A DNA stretch of 64,000 bases from Rhodopseudomonas faecalis (GCF_003217325.1 NZ_QJTI01000006.1:116296-180295), one strand, 5' to 3'. Positions 54,475 through 63,811 are shown, counted from the stretch's first letter. Made by a program: numbers and translations. The notes: a model not told the origin generated them from the letters alone.

Positions 54475-57123
54475 TCATGGTTGCACCACCAGCCCGGATC
54501 TAGGGTCGTAGCTCGCCGTCACGATCCGCCCCCGACCGTCGATCAGAGACACGCCGCAGTCTTCCGCCAGCGGCAGAACCACCGCGTTGTCGTGCCGGCC
54601 TCGCCAAATGGCTTCGAGCCTCGTTGCCGCATCCTCGGCCGGAGAGCCCGGCGCCCGGCCGGCCACGCGGGTGGTGCGTATCGAAAGTTCAGACAGGCGC
54701 CAGGCGCGGTGCTCGTCAGGATCGTCGATCCAGGGCCGCAGCGCCTGTCCGTCCCAGCGCGCCAAGCGGAACGTCGTCGTCGGCTCGGTGAGCCGCGTCG
54801 GGATGTCGAGGTCGTCCTGCCAGACATGAGCACTGCCGCGCCGGTAGCCGTCTCGGAATCTCAGGACGTTCTGTCGTGCATGTCCGGCGGCGGCGGCGGC
54901 CTTGCCGGTCGCCTCCTGGCTGCAGGGCGTCAGCCCCTTCGGAATCCGCGATTGGGCGTCCGGTCCGTAGACGCCGTCGACCAGTGGCCGAAGATCGCCC
55001 GGCACTGACAAAGCGCCGCGCTCGAACAGCCCGCGCGCCGACAGCCACAGCAGTGCATGGTCGCGATAGACCCACTGCGCTTTCGGAAACATGGCCCCGA
55101 CCCAATCGGACGACGGATCGTCGACCGGCGCCGGTGAGACAACCTCGAGAACCGGCCCCTCGGCCACCCTGGGCCGGCCGTTATGCCGCCAAAGCCGCCC
55201 GGCCCGCTGGATCATCAGGTCGATCGGCGCGAGATCAGTGAGCATCGCGTCGAAATCAATGTCGAGCGACTGCTCCACCACTTGCGTCGCCACTAGCACC
55301 CGCCCCTGCCGCTCGGCCGGCGTGCTGGTGCGGCCGAAGCGGCCAACCACCTGCCGCTCGATTTCCAAACGATCGCCGAGCGCGAAGCGGGCGTGGAACA
55401 GTTGCGCGGCGATCCCGCGCCGCTGCAATGCTGCGACCGTCTCAATCGCGTCGTCCACGGTGTTGCGGATGTAAACGACCGCGGCGCCGGCCGTGGCGTG
55501 CTCGATGACACGCTCGAGCGCCGGCTCGGGGCCATCGATGCGTCGCACCGCGATGGTGCGGGCAAGATCAGAACGCAACGCAACGGGCGTTTCCTTAACG
55601 GTAGCGCCGACGACTGTGGCGAGCGGGTAGTCGCGGCGCACAAGGGGCGGTGGCGGCACGCGCTCGGTGCCTGCGAGACCGAAAGCAAAGCGTTCCGCGA
55701 GCTTCGACTTGATCGACCCCGGCAGGGTCGCCGACAGGACGATGGTCGAGCCGCCGAGCGCCGCCTGAAACTCGATCAGGGTCGCCAGCTCCTGCTGCAT
55801 GTAGGCGTCGTAGGCGTGCGCCTCATCGATGACCAGGATGCGGCGCGACAAGCCGAGCTGGCGCATCAGTGCGTGAGTGGCCGGCAGCACCGCCATCAGC
55901 GCCTGGTCGACGGTGCCGACGCCGATGTCGGCAAAGAACGCGCGTCGCCGATCTTCGGCGATCCACCGCGCGCACTGAGCGCTGGCGGTCTCGTCAACCG
56001 GATCGCCCCCATAGCCGCGATCCTCGCGGCTTCCGATGTCGAGAGCCCTGCGAAAACCCGGATGCAGGCTCGCGGCCGAATGAGCGAGCGCCAGACTCGG
56101 CGTCAGCGGCCCGGCGAACAGCCGTTGGTACATCGCCTCCAGGCGAGTAAACAGCGCGTTCGCCGTGGCCATGGTCGGCAGCGCCACGAACACCCCAGCG
56201 CCGCGGCCGGCCCGCATCAGCCGATGAGCGAGTACCAGCGCGGCCTCGGTCTTGCCGGACCCCATCGCGTCTTCGATGACATAGAGGCCAGCACCTTCGG
56301 CGAGGTCGACGGTCTCGGCCCAAGTCTGGGCCGCCGTGGCCGGGTAAGGCGATTCCGTCAGCGCCGCGAACCCGCCAGCGGAAGAAGGCTCTGCGGCTAC
56401 TAGGCCGCTCTCAAGGATTGCCCGGCGAGCCGCCGGTCGGGCGATCTCGGCTAGATATGCGGCGAGCGGCCGATCAGGTGCAGCGTAAGCAAACCAACGG
56501 GTGTTCGAGCCGAGCCAGTCCGCCAGCGCCACCAGCCCGGCGAGCCGCCAGGAGAGAGCGTGCTCGGCGCCGCGCCGCAGCCGTGGCAGCGCCGTGGCCC
56601 CGAACAACGCCGGCACAACCTCCATAAACGCACGGGCTGCGGCGCGGCCTTCCGGACGGAAGGCCGCAACCAAATCGCAACCGGTGTCGCGCAGCCGCCC
56701 GTGATGAAAGAAGATCGGATCGAGCACTGCGCTGGCGTCGATCGGATCCGTGAACAACCCGTCCAGCATGGCGCGAAAAGATCCATCCGCATCGTACAGC
56801 AGCGCGCCACCGAGATCGTGCCGGTACGGCCCCGGCTTCGCCTCGATCGCGAATTCCGCTGGAAGATGGTCGGGGACTTTCGCCTGGAACGCCCAGGCGA
56901 ACTTGCCGATATCATGCAGCGCGACCAGCGCGGCGAGCGTGCGGGCGATGTTCGAACGGTTGTCCGGCGGCGCTTCGAAGGCGCCCAGCAGTTCGCAGGC
57001 CGTGCCTGGCCATGCCTCAAGCAGTGCCTCGAATGCCGCCGCCACGTCGAGCGCGTGCCAAACCAACGGGTGGGTTGGCGGGGTGCAATCGTCCGCCGGA
57101 GATGCCTTGCCCCAGAACGCCAT
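54475..57123 (-). CDS. cas3: CRISPR-associated helicase-nuclease Cas3
   Basis: This protein of about 882 residues has an N-terminal HD nuclease domain (HPLVWHALDVA near residues 18-28; HDIGKFAWAF near 70-79) and a superfamily 2 helicase: VIEDAMGSGKTEAALVLAH (Walker A), RILVIDEAHAYDAYM (DEAH-type box), IVLSATLPGSIKS and VATQVVEQSLDIDFDAM. The C-terminal domain follows. It degrades target DNA recruited by Cascade. The ATG at 57123 follows an in-frame GTG. A decayed IS3 element begins only about 44 bp upstream, so the native promoter may be lost or altered. Confidence 0.95.
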   Translation of the reverse strand: MAFWGKASPADDCTPPTHPLVWHALDVAAAFEALLEAWPGTACELLGAFEAPPDNRSNIARTLAALVALHDIGKFAWAFQAKVPDHLPAEFAIEAKPGPYRHDLGGALLYDADGSFRAMLDGLFTDPIDASAVLDPIFFHHGRLRDTGCDLVAAFRPEGRAAARAFMEVVPALFGATALPRLRRGAEHALSWRLAGLVALADWLGSNTRWFAYAAPDRPLAAYLAEIARPAARRAILESGLVAAEPSSAGGFAALTESPYPATAAQTWAETVDLAEGAGLYVIEDAMGSGKTEAALVLAHRLMRAGRGAGVFVALPTMATANALFTRLEAMYQRLFAGPLTPSLALAHSAASLHPGFRRALDIGSREDRGYGGDPVDETASAQCARWIAEDRRRAFFADIGVGTVDQALMAVLPATHALMRQLGLSRRILVIDEAHAYDAYMQQELATLIEFQAALGGSTIVLSATLPGSIKSKLAERFAFGLAGTERVPPPPLVRRDYPLATVVGATVKETPVALRSDLARTIAVRRIDGPEPALERVIEHATAGAAVVYIRNTVDDAIETVAALQRRGIAAQLFHARFALGDRLEIERQVVGRFGRTSTPAERQGRVLVATQVVEQSLDIDFDAMLTDLAPIDLMIQRAGRLWRHNGRPRVAEGPVLEVVSPAPVDDPSSDWVGAMFPKAQWVYRDHALLWLSARGLFERGALSVPGDLRPLVDGVYGPDAQSRIPKGLTPCSQEATGKAAAAAGHARQNVLRFRDGYRRGSAHVWQDDLDIPTRLTEPTTTFRLARWDGQALRPWIDDPDEHRAWRLSELSIRTTRVAGRAPGSPAEDAATRLEAIWRGRHDNAVVLPLAEDCGVSLIDGRGRIVTASYDPRSGLVVQP

Positions 57124-57186
57124 CACTGAGGTGGTCCCGGTTGTCTGAACAGATCTTCCGCGTCGATAAGTGGAGCCTCTGCCGGT

Positions 57187-57985
57187 TTAGCCTGCCATGC
57201 GGATCGGCAGCGGATTGAAGTAGGCCTGATCGGGCGTCTGACCGTCAAGGCTCGAATGTGGCCTTCTGCCATTGTAAAAGTCCAGATACCGGCCGATCGA
57301 TTGTCGCGCTTCGCCGACGCTGTCGTAGGCCCGCAGATACACCTCCTCGTATTTGACGCTGCGCCACAGCCGCTCGACGAACACGTTGTCCCGCCAGGCG
57401 CCCTTGCCGTCCATGCTGATGGCGATGCCCTGGTCGGTGTTGAAGATGTCCGGCTTGCCGTGACGCGCCAGGGCGTCCTGCAACGTCTCGACGCAGAACG
57501 CCCCCTCCATCGTGATCGACAGCCGCCACGACAGCACCCGGCGGGTGGCCCGGTCCAGCACCACGGCGAGATAGACGAAGCCACGCGCCATCGGAATGTA
57601 GGTGATGTCCATCGCCCAGACCTGGTTCGGCCTTGTGATCTGCATGCCGCGCAGCAGATACGGGTAGATCTTGTGGCCCGGCTCGGGCCTCTGGTGGTGC
57701 GCAGACGCCGATACAGCGCCTCGATCCCCATCTTCTGCATCAGCGTCTTCACATGCCGACGGCCGATCTTGCACCCCTCGGCAGCCAGCAGGCCGCGCAA
57801 CATCCGCGACCCCGCGAATGGAAACTCCAGATGCAGTTGATCCAGGCGCCGCATGATGGCGAGATCGGCGGTCGATACTGGACGCGGCAGGTAATAGACG
57901 CTGCCGCGGCTGATCTGCAAAACCTCCGCCTGCTTTGTGATCGACAGTTCGTGCTCACGGTCGATCACCGCTTTGCGCTCAGCAA
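57187..57985 (-). pseudogene. IS3-family transposase orfB, frameshifted and internally deleted
   Basis: The first part reads VIDREHELSITKQAEVLQIS, RLDQLHLEFPFAGSRMLRGL and ends at GIEALYRRLRTTR near 57690. There the frame shifts and continues PEPGHKIYPYLLRGMQITRP, NQVWAMDITYIPMARGFVYL (first catalytic Asp) and VERLWRSVKYEEVYL (catalytic Glu). Between FNTDQG and IAISMDGKGAWRDN the usual SQFT-containing stretch of roughly 15 residues after the second Asp is missing. A -1 shift is normal between orfA and orfB, but not in the middle of orfB, so this is decay. Confidence 0.88.
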
Positions 57986-58264
57986 TCCCGCCTTGGTGAG
58001 CGCGCCTTCTAAAAAATGATTCTCCAGCGTCAGTTCTCCGATCTTGACATGCAGCGATTTGACGTCGACGGCCGGTGCCGTCCCCCCGGTCCGAACACCC
58101 CTGAGGCGGCCGCCTCAAGCTGCGCCTTCCACGTCGTGATCTGGTTCGGGTGAACATCGAAATGCTCCGCCAGTTGAACCAGCGTCCGATCACCCTTGAT
58201 TGGCGGCCAACGCCACCTTGGCCTTGAAAGCCGGTGTGTGGTTCCGGCGCGGTCGTCTCGTCAT
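57965..58264 (-). pseudogene. IS3-family orfA, two frameshifts
   Basis: It begins MTRRPRRNHTPAFKAKVALA. One extra A near 58200 then breaks the frame (expected AIKGDRTLVQLAEHFDVHPN). A second shift near 58080 follows the GVFGPGG segment, after which APAVDVKSLHVKIGELTLEN and FLEGALTKAGLLSAKR close it. This is the helix-turn-helix/leucine-zipper protein of the element. Confidence 0.85.
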
Positions 58265-58409
58265 AGTCTCTCCTGGTCGCGGCGATTATCGCCGCTGTCA
58301 GGCAGAAACTCCACTTAGCTCCCTGTGCAGATTTCCGTGACCGGCTCTAACAACTCGTCTCCTACAGATTGTACGTCGTGAGCAACTCGAAAGCAGTTGC
58401 GCAATTCTG

Positions 58410-59424
58410 ATTCAGACTTCGAAACAAACGTTTCGAATCTCAGAACTTCGGTTGCGACGTTCAATGGACGCGATTCGAACTTCAAGATTTCCGATTCAAG
58501 GCTCAAAAACGGCGTTACACCGTCAAACGCCATGTGAGGTACCAATACTAACTACCCGGTGATGGCCATCCCTTGATGGCTAAGCGTTCACTCGCCGTCA
58601 GGATGATCAGTTGCACATCTGAATTAGACTGGACTTTGGCGCCCCCGAACCGGCACGGAAAACGTAAGAGTAGTTGCCTGCATGCTACAACAGTTGCGAT
58701 ATTCCGATTCAGATCTCGAGATTTCCGATTCAAAGCCCAAGGTACGCGATTCAAATTTCTACGCTTCCGATTCAGGGCCAGACTTAGCGTTGTAGATCTT
58801 AACGACGTTGATCGACCACCGCGCTCAAAGCCGGAAGCATGAAGGGAGCACCGGCATTACAGTCATCTCGGCACAGCTTCCGCAGCTGCACATCAACTGC
58901 GTCTTCGACAACCTGATAACCGTTGCAAGCACGCCGTTTGCTGTCCCCGGCAACGTGAAAGCAGTTGCGCATTCTTGATTCAAAGTTCCAGATCGCCGAT
59001 TCAAAAGTCGAAACTACCGTTGCGGCGCTCAAGATCCCCGTTGCAGATCTCGACATTTCCGATTCAAGCTTCAAGAAAGGCGATTCAACATTCTAGGCTT
59101 TCGATTCACGAGCCAGAGTTAGCGTTGCAGATTCAACGGCGTTTATCGACCGCCGCGCTCAAAGCCTTGAGCAACGCGAATGAAGGGAGCTCCGGCATTG
59201 CAGCCATCTCGGCACTGCTGCCGCAGCCGCACATCGACTTGCGTCTTCGACAACCTGAAAACCGTCGCAAGCACACCGTTTGAAGTCCGCAGCAACGCGA
59301 ACGCAGTTGCGCATTTTTGATTCAAAGTTCCAGATTGCCGATTCAAAACTCGAAATTGGCGTTGCGATGTTCAAGATTCGCGTTGCAGATCTCGATATTT
59401 CCGATTCATGTGCCGATGTTCGCG
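58410..59424. repeat. Nested repeat region: four blocks of 21-bp units in a ~342-bp higher-order repeat
   Basis: Blocks at 58410-58514 (5 units), 58707-58790 (4), 58978-59124 (7) and 59320-59424 (5) consist of 21-bp units, most beginning ATTCA or TTGC and ending CG, commonly with TTCAAG or TCGA inside and TTCCG at the end. Blocks three and four are offset by exactly 342 bp and their first four units match in order. The spacer between them (about 195 bp, including GAAGGGAGC and CGTCTTCGACAACCTG) also recurs. A GCAGTTGCGCA lead-in precedes three blocks. ORFs across it are short and broken. Confidence 0.85.
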
Positions 59425-59737
59425 ACATTTGCGGCCGCGATGAAGGGCTCCTTGCAAGACCTGCTCCGGTTGGTCTGTCTCGAGATACATCGCCGGACCG
59501 GTGAGCTTGACGACGACCATTGAGCGATCGCCGTCAAAATGCTCGTCGTGTTCAATTCCATCATGGTGGCGACCGCTGATCGCCGCGTTTCGATCATCTA
59601 GCTTGCACTCGTCCGCAGACGATAGTCGACCGGCGCAGTTTGTCACTTGCAACGCCCTGCGCCAGACTGGAAAGGCAGGCAAGTGTGCCCGTGGAGGCGG
59701 CAGCGCTACTGGCACGACAGACGGAGAGGAATCCAAG

Positions 59738-60064
59738 ATGAGAAATTCAAATAGAAGACGTCTCAATCATCAGGCAGACTATCAGAGAGCTTATCGACGC
59801 CAGCAGAAGGCGTCACGCAAGCCCTCACGTGACGATGTTGCGCGCCTGGCGTTATATCTGGTGATTAGTGACGGGCTGAAGGATGGCCAGGAACGCGCGT
59901 TCGCCAATTGGTGCGAAACGGTGACGACCGGCTTGGTCGAACAAGGTTTCGATCGAGATGCCACACGGCACCGGCTCGATCAGCTCATTGAGCGCTATGC
60001 CGAGGGCTGGGACTTCCAGCTCAAACGACACTTGACGCCATACCCCATTGGGCAATCTCAATGA
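59738..60064 (+). CDS. Small basic protein of unknown function
   Basis: This 108-residue protein starts MRNSNRRRLNHQADYQRAYR and is strongly basic for its first 35 residues. A helical region follows: DDVARLALYLVISDGLKDGQ, then RLDQLIERYAEGWDFQLKRH. GGAGAGGAA precedes the ATG. The upstream extension of the ORF to 59501 lies in repeat-derived sequence and is not used. I do not recognise a domain; the basic N-terminus suggests nucleic acid binding. It may be the first gene of the accessory group with the sigma factor and AAA+ ATPase. Confidence 0.55.
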   Translation: MRNSNRRRLNHQADYQRAYRRQQKASRKPSRDDVARLALYLVISDGLKDGQERAFANWCETVTTGLVEQGFDRDATRHRLDQLIERYAEGWDFQLKRHLTPYPIGQSQ

Positions 60065-60358
60065 GCATGTATTCCCCCCATTACATCGTCAAACGCCGTT
60101 GACATGTGAATCGCCCAAAACTCTCTGCAGACCCAAGCAAGCAGCTAACCTCGTCACGCTGTTACTTGGCCGTTCACAATCCGATCGACGCCTTATCAGC
60201 CGGCACCACCTATTTGCAGGCGGCCGAGCATTCCGGAGACGCGCCAAGATTGTTGACCCGAACTGGAGGACAGAACCCATGTCCACAAAATAGGAAAAAG
60301 ATCCTTGACATGAACAGGGATCCTGCCAGGTTGGCCTCGTCACTGAGAGGATCAACCG

Positions 60359-60931
60359 ATGTCCTACAAGCTTGCGAACGAATTCATCGACCGCATCATC
60401 GCGCTGCGACCCGCATTGCTCCGGCACGCGGCATTTCTGATCAACAAGCGGACCGACATCGGATCGCCGGAGGATTTTGTTCAGGATACGCTGCTCAGCG
60501 CCTTCCAGCACGGCGATCGCTTCGAGGATGAAAGCTTGTCGGGATGGTTGACTGCGATCCTGCGCAATCACATTGCCAATGCGCGTCGACGAACCAACAG
60601 GCGCAATTTGGTGCTCTCGCCTCCGGACACTACCCGCGGCGACGATGCGGAGATGAACGTCTTTCCTGTCCCCGCCACGCAGGAACACGCGCTCGAGCTC
60701 GAAGACGTGATGGCCGCGCTGAGCACGCTGTCGGCCGTCGATCAGGATATCATCTGGCTTGCCAGGGTCGACGGCCTGTCGCCCGAGGACATCGGAGCGC
60801 GTTTCGGCTTGGCCGCCGGCAGCGTCTACTCGCGCCTTTCGCGTGCAACGACCAAGCTCCGCGCAGCGTATGAAGCAGCCCCCGCCGCAGTCATGAAGTG
60901 CGCGAGCGCTCCTCATCGTCACGCCGCTTGA
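60359..60931 (+). CDS. ECF-type RNA polymerase sigma factor
   Basis: This 190-residue sigma-70-family protein has a region 2 segment (IGSPEDFVQDTLLSAFQHGD, then FEDESLSGWLTAILRNHIAN) and a region 4 helix-turn-helix (LSAVDQDIIWLARVDGLSPE, DIGARFGLAAGSVYSRLSRA). GAGAGGATC precedes the ATG. There is no anti-sigma factor gene beside it. TTGACA occurs at 60304-60309 in the upstream region. It may direct transcription of the accessory genes that follow within 11 bp (ParA-like) and beyond. Confidence 0.8.
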   Translation: MSYKLANEFIDRIIALRPALLRHAAFLINKRTDIGSPEDFVQDTLLSAFQHGDRFEDESLSGWLTAILRNHIANARRRTNRRNLVLSPPDTTRGDDAEMNVFPVPATQEHALELEDVMAALSTLSAVDQDIIWLARVDGLSPEDIGARFGLAAGSVYSRLSRATTKLRAAYEAAPAAVMKCASAPHRHAA

Positions 60932-60941
60932 GAATGAAGTG

Positions 60942-61709
60942 ATGGCGTTGCGAATTCACCTCGTTGCTGGCTTCAACGGCGGCTCGGGCCGCAGCTTGAC
61001 GGCGGCGCTGCTGGCCTACGGCCTCCATCTTCACGGTCGCCGAACGTTGCTGGTGCGGCAGAACTACCCCGGCTCCGTCTCGGCGATCGACCCCGTCGGA
61101 GCGACCCTGCCATTGCCCTGCACTAGGTTATTGCTGCCGGCCCCCTATGAACTGCCGGCTGATCTTGCTGCTGGGCTAGCGATGACGATTCACGATACCG
61201 ATGGACGGTTCATGATTGCCCTGACGAACCATGCGACGGCTGAAATCGGCGCGGACGGCGACGTCGTGGTAGACCTCTGCTGCCACGAACGTGCCTGCAA
61301 TGCTGCGACCATCCGCAACGCCGCTGTGATCCTGGTGCCGGCGCGGGCATCGGTGCCAGAAATCGATTGGGCCGTGCGCGGCTTCAGCCACATTCGCGAC
61401 ATCCAGCGTTGCAGCGACACCGCGGTCCCAGTGCTGCTGGCGACCATTTCTCCGGACGATGAGCGTGTCCGTCAGGTGGCATTGCTGGGTGCAATGCTGC
61501 GCGATTGCGATCCAGAGCGCGATCTTATGCCGGGTGAGCCGGCGGAAGTCATGGTTCAGGTCCCATTTCTCGATGGAGCCCGTCTGACTTCGCTCCTGAT
61601 TGGACGTCCTATCTGGCGGGATCCGCAACTGATCGAGCGCTGCCGCGCCTTTGCAGCTGCAGTGGCCAATCGGGCCGACGCGGTCCCGCTGGTCCTACCC
61701 CAGCGATAA
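60942..61709 (+). CDS. ParA/MinD-like protein with degenerate Walker A
   Basis: This protein of about 255 residues starts MALRIHLVAGFNGGSGRSLT. The N12-GGSGRS18 stretch aligns with the deviant Walker A KGGxGK(T/S), but both lysines are replaced (Asn and Arg). DGDVVVDLCCHERACNAATI resembles the Walker A'/B Asp region (vDlpp), and AAVILVPARASVPEIDWAVR resembles the ParA strand that follows. ATP binding may be weak or absent. It starts 11 bp after the sigma factor stop, so they are probably co-transcribed. Assignment rests on fold-level motifs. Confidence 0.6.
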   Translation: MALRIHLVAGFNGGSGRSLTAALLAYGLHLHGRRTLLVRQNYPGSVSAIDPVGATLPLPCTRLLLPAPYELPADLAAGLAMTIHDTDGRFMIALTNHATAEIGADGDVVVDLCCHERACNAATIRNAAVILVPARASVPEIDWAVRGFSHIRDIQRCSDTAVPVLLATISPDDERVRQVALLGAMLRDCDPERDLMPGEPAEVMVQVPFLDGARLTSLLIGRPIWRDPQLIERCRAFAAAVANRADAVPLVLPQR

Positions 61710-61820
61710 GTCTCGCGCGACCACGGACGGCACATTGTCCGCCTTGAGGCGCGCCCTTGCCGCCGTCGCCCCGCATCAGCGCCCATTCCCTGTATTCCCT
61801 CACAGTCCCACGAGCCCCCA

Positions 61821-62228
61821 ATGCTGACCAGCGTCTTCCCGTTTCTCGACCCCGGAATGATCACCCACGAGTTCTCTGAGCGCCTGAATTCATTGGCCAG
61901 GGATTGCGCCTTGCTTGAGCACGACACCTCGTTCGTAGAAGCCAGATTGCGGACGGCGCCAACTCTGGATCTCTATGTCCCTCTGCTGACGCCCCTTGGC
62001 CTGCATCTCGTCGGCCAAGTGACGCACCATCCGCTGCTCGGATCGCGCAAGATCATCACCTCGCAGCTCTGGTTTGCCGATCCGGAGGGCCGCTGGGCCC
62101 GCACTCTGTCGCGGTTCTATCGTTTGGCGCGACCTGCCGATCCTGAAGGTCGGGAGCACATCGCGACATCATCCTTGTTTACCTTCGATGATCGCGATTT
62201 GGATGGCTGGCCGGGAGAGTACGATTGA
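61821..62228 (+). CDS. Protein of unknown function, coupled to an AAA+ ATPase
   Basis: This 135-residue protein begins MLTSVFPFLDPGMITHEFSE. It has LNSLARDCALLEHDTSFVEA, then LLTPLGLHLVGQVTHHPLLG and SQLWFADPEGRWARTLSRFY. I do not recognise the family. Its stop (TGA) overlaps the TTG start of the downstream ATPase, so the two are translationally coupled and likely made together. It could be an adaptor or substrate of that ATPase, though nothing in the sequence proves it. Confidence 0.6.
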   Translation: MLTSVFPFLDPGMITHEFSERLNSLARDCALLEHDTSFVEARLRTAPTLDLYVPLLTPLGLHLVGQVTHHPLLGSRKIITSQLWFADPEGRWARTLSRFYRLARPADPEGREHIATSSLFTFDDRDLDGWPGEYD

Positions 62229-63811
62229 TCGGCAACGATGAGGACGGTGACGTTCCGTCGTCTCCCGATGCCGTCGATCCGGACGCCATTGTGGACGGTG
62301 CCGCGGCGGATTCAGCCGATAGTGACCATGAGCGCCTGCAAGGGCTGCCGAGGCTGCTGCGCTACGCATTGCTGGCCAAGGACAACGTCGACGACACCGT
62401 CGCGCACCGTCTGGTCGCTGAGATCGATGAGCTTTGCCCGAACCTACCCCAGAACGCCGACTGGGCGGCCGCGCAAAGTTCCGAGACCGGCTTTGCCCTC
62501 GCCGCCAAACTCGATCGTCTGGCGGTGGTCCGTGACGTACCGGCACTGCGCAACCTCAGTGACTGCGTTCGGCTGCTGACTCTGACGTTGCCTTGCGCCC
62601 CACAGCGTTTCGGGGTGTATCGGCGCGTGGCGCGGGCCATGATCCTGGCTTTCCGCCAGATCGAGGCGAACCTCGCCGAGGAGCGCTGCGCCGAGCTCGA
62701 GCGAATCGTCTACGGCTTTGCGGCATTGCCGGCGGCAATCGGGGCAAACGACAGCGCTTGCTCGTGGCCGGCTATTTCCAATGCCGCGCATCTGGGCGAG
62801 CAATCGGCGCGTCACCGGATCCGGGCAGCTGTCGCAAGAACCGCCCAGAGCGTCCGGCGTCAAGTCGAACGGCAAACGCAGGCCGCCACACCAAAGGATA
62901 CCACCTCGATTGAAGCCACCGCTGCGGACCAGCCAGAGAGCGACGCCGTCGCGCCCAATCGCGTTATCGTAGTTCGGATCGACCAGAAGGAGCTCAAGAA
63001 CCTGAAGTTCGTTGAGCCGTTCAAACATGTAATCAACAGCGCCCTGCCGCTTGTCGAGACGCCCGCTCTCGACCGGGTCCGCACCAACTTGATCGCCGAG
63101 TTTCCCTATGCAGTCGATGTCGTGGATTTCGTGCTCACCGACTTGATCAGCCGTCCCACCGTCCGGCTGCGGCCACTACTGCTGGTCGGAGAGCCCGGCG
63201 GCGGAAAATCACGTTTCGCACGCAGACTAGGCGAACAGCTCGGCGTCGCCATCTGGCGGACCGACGCATCTCAATCCGATGGCAACGTATTCGCCGGCAC
63301 TGAGCGTCGGTGGAATTCCACCGAGCCCTGCCATCCCCTGCTCGCGATTGCCCGCGGACGGATTGCGAACCCGATCGTACTAATTGACGAGATCGAAAAA
63401 GCCGGCACGCGCAGCGACAACGGAAGGCTTTGGGACTGCCTGCTCGGTCTGCTGGAGCCCGAAACCAGCGCCCGCTATCCCGATCCAGCCCTGCAAACTC
63501 CCCTCGATCTCAGCCACGTCAGCTACGTCGCCACGGCGAACACGCTAGATCCATTGCCCTCGCCCCTGCTCGACCGCTTCCGGATCGTCGCGTTCCCGAA
63601 GCCGACCCTGGGCGATCTGGATGTCCTTTTGCCAGGTTTGATCGAAGCCATAGCCGCGGACCGCGGCGTCGACGGACGCTGGATTGCTCCGCTAAATGCC
63701 CATGAACGCGCCGCAATTACCGCTGCCTGGCGCGGCGGATCGATCCGCCGTCTGCGCCGCGTCCTCGAGGCCATTATCCAGGCTCGCGATCGCACCGCGC
63801 CGAGACATTGA
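62225..63811 (+). CDS. Lon-like AAA+ ATPase without protease domain
   Basis: This 528-residue protein has an N-terminal helical region of about 240 residues unlike the Lon N-domain, then an AAA+ module: Walker A GEPGGGKS (322-329), a pore-loop/insertion region FAGTERRWNSTEP, Walker B NPIVLIDEIEKAG (382-394), sensor 1 Asn in YVATANTLD and an Arg finger-like DRFRIVAFPKP. The order and wording resemble the ATPase core of Lon, but the chain stops after sensor 2 with no serine protease domain. The TTG start overlaps the preceding gene by 4 bp. It probably remodels a protein partner encoded nearby. Confidence 0.75.
   Translation: MIGNDEDGDVPSSPDAVDPDAIVDGAAADSADSDHERLQGLPRLLRYALLAKDNVDDTVAHRLVAEIDELCPNLPQNADWAAAQSSETGFALAAKLDRLAVVRDVPALRNLSDCVRLLTLTLPCAPQRFGVYRRVARAMILAFRQIEANLAEERCAELERIVYGFAALPAAIGANDSACSWPAISNAAHLGEQSARHRIRAAVARTAQSVRRQVERQTQAATPKDTTSIEATAADQPESDAVAPNRVIVVRIDQKELKNLKFVEPFKHVINSALPLVETPALDRVRTNLIAEFPYAVDVVDFVLTDLISRPTVRLRPLLLVGEPGGGKSRFARRLGEQLGVAIWRTDASQSDGNVFAGTERRWNSTEPCHPLLAIARGRIANPIVLIDEIEKAGTRSDNGRLWDCLLGLLEPETSARYPDPALQTPLDLSHVSYVATANTLDPLPSPLLDRFRIVAFPKPTLGDLDVLLPGLIEAIAADRGVDGRWIAPLNAHERAAITAAWRGGSIRRLRRVLEAIIQARDRTAPRH

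Larger units (their letters stand above)
57167..58317 (-). mobile_element. Decayed IS3-family insertion sequence
   Basis: Terminal inverted repeats TAAGTGGAGCCTCTGCC (57167-) and, on the opposite strand at the far end, TAAGTGGAGTTTCTGCC (58317-) bound an 1151-bp element with orfA and orfB of the IS3 family. Both frames carry lesions, so it cannot transpose by itself. No target-site duplication is visible. It sits between cas3 and the repeat-rich region. Confidence 0.9.

Noticed and set aside
58410..59424. 21-bp repeat blocks as a second CRISPR array
   Set aside because: Units are contiguous with no unique spacers between them, and no palindromic repeat core exists.
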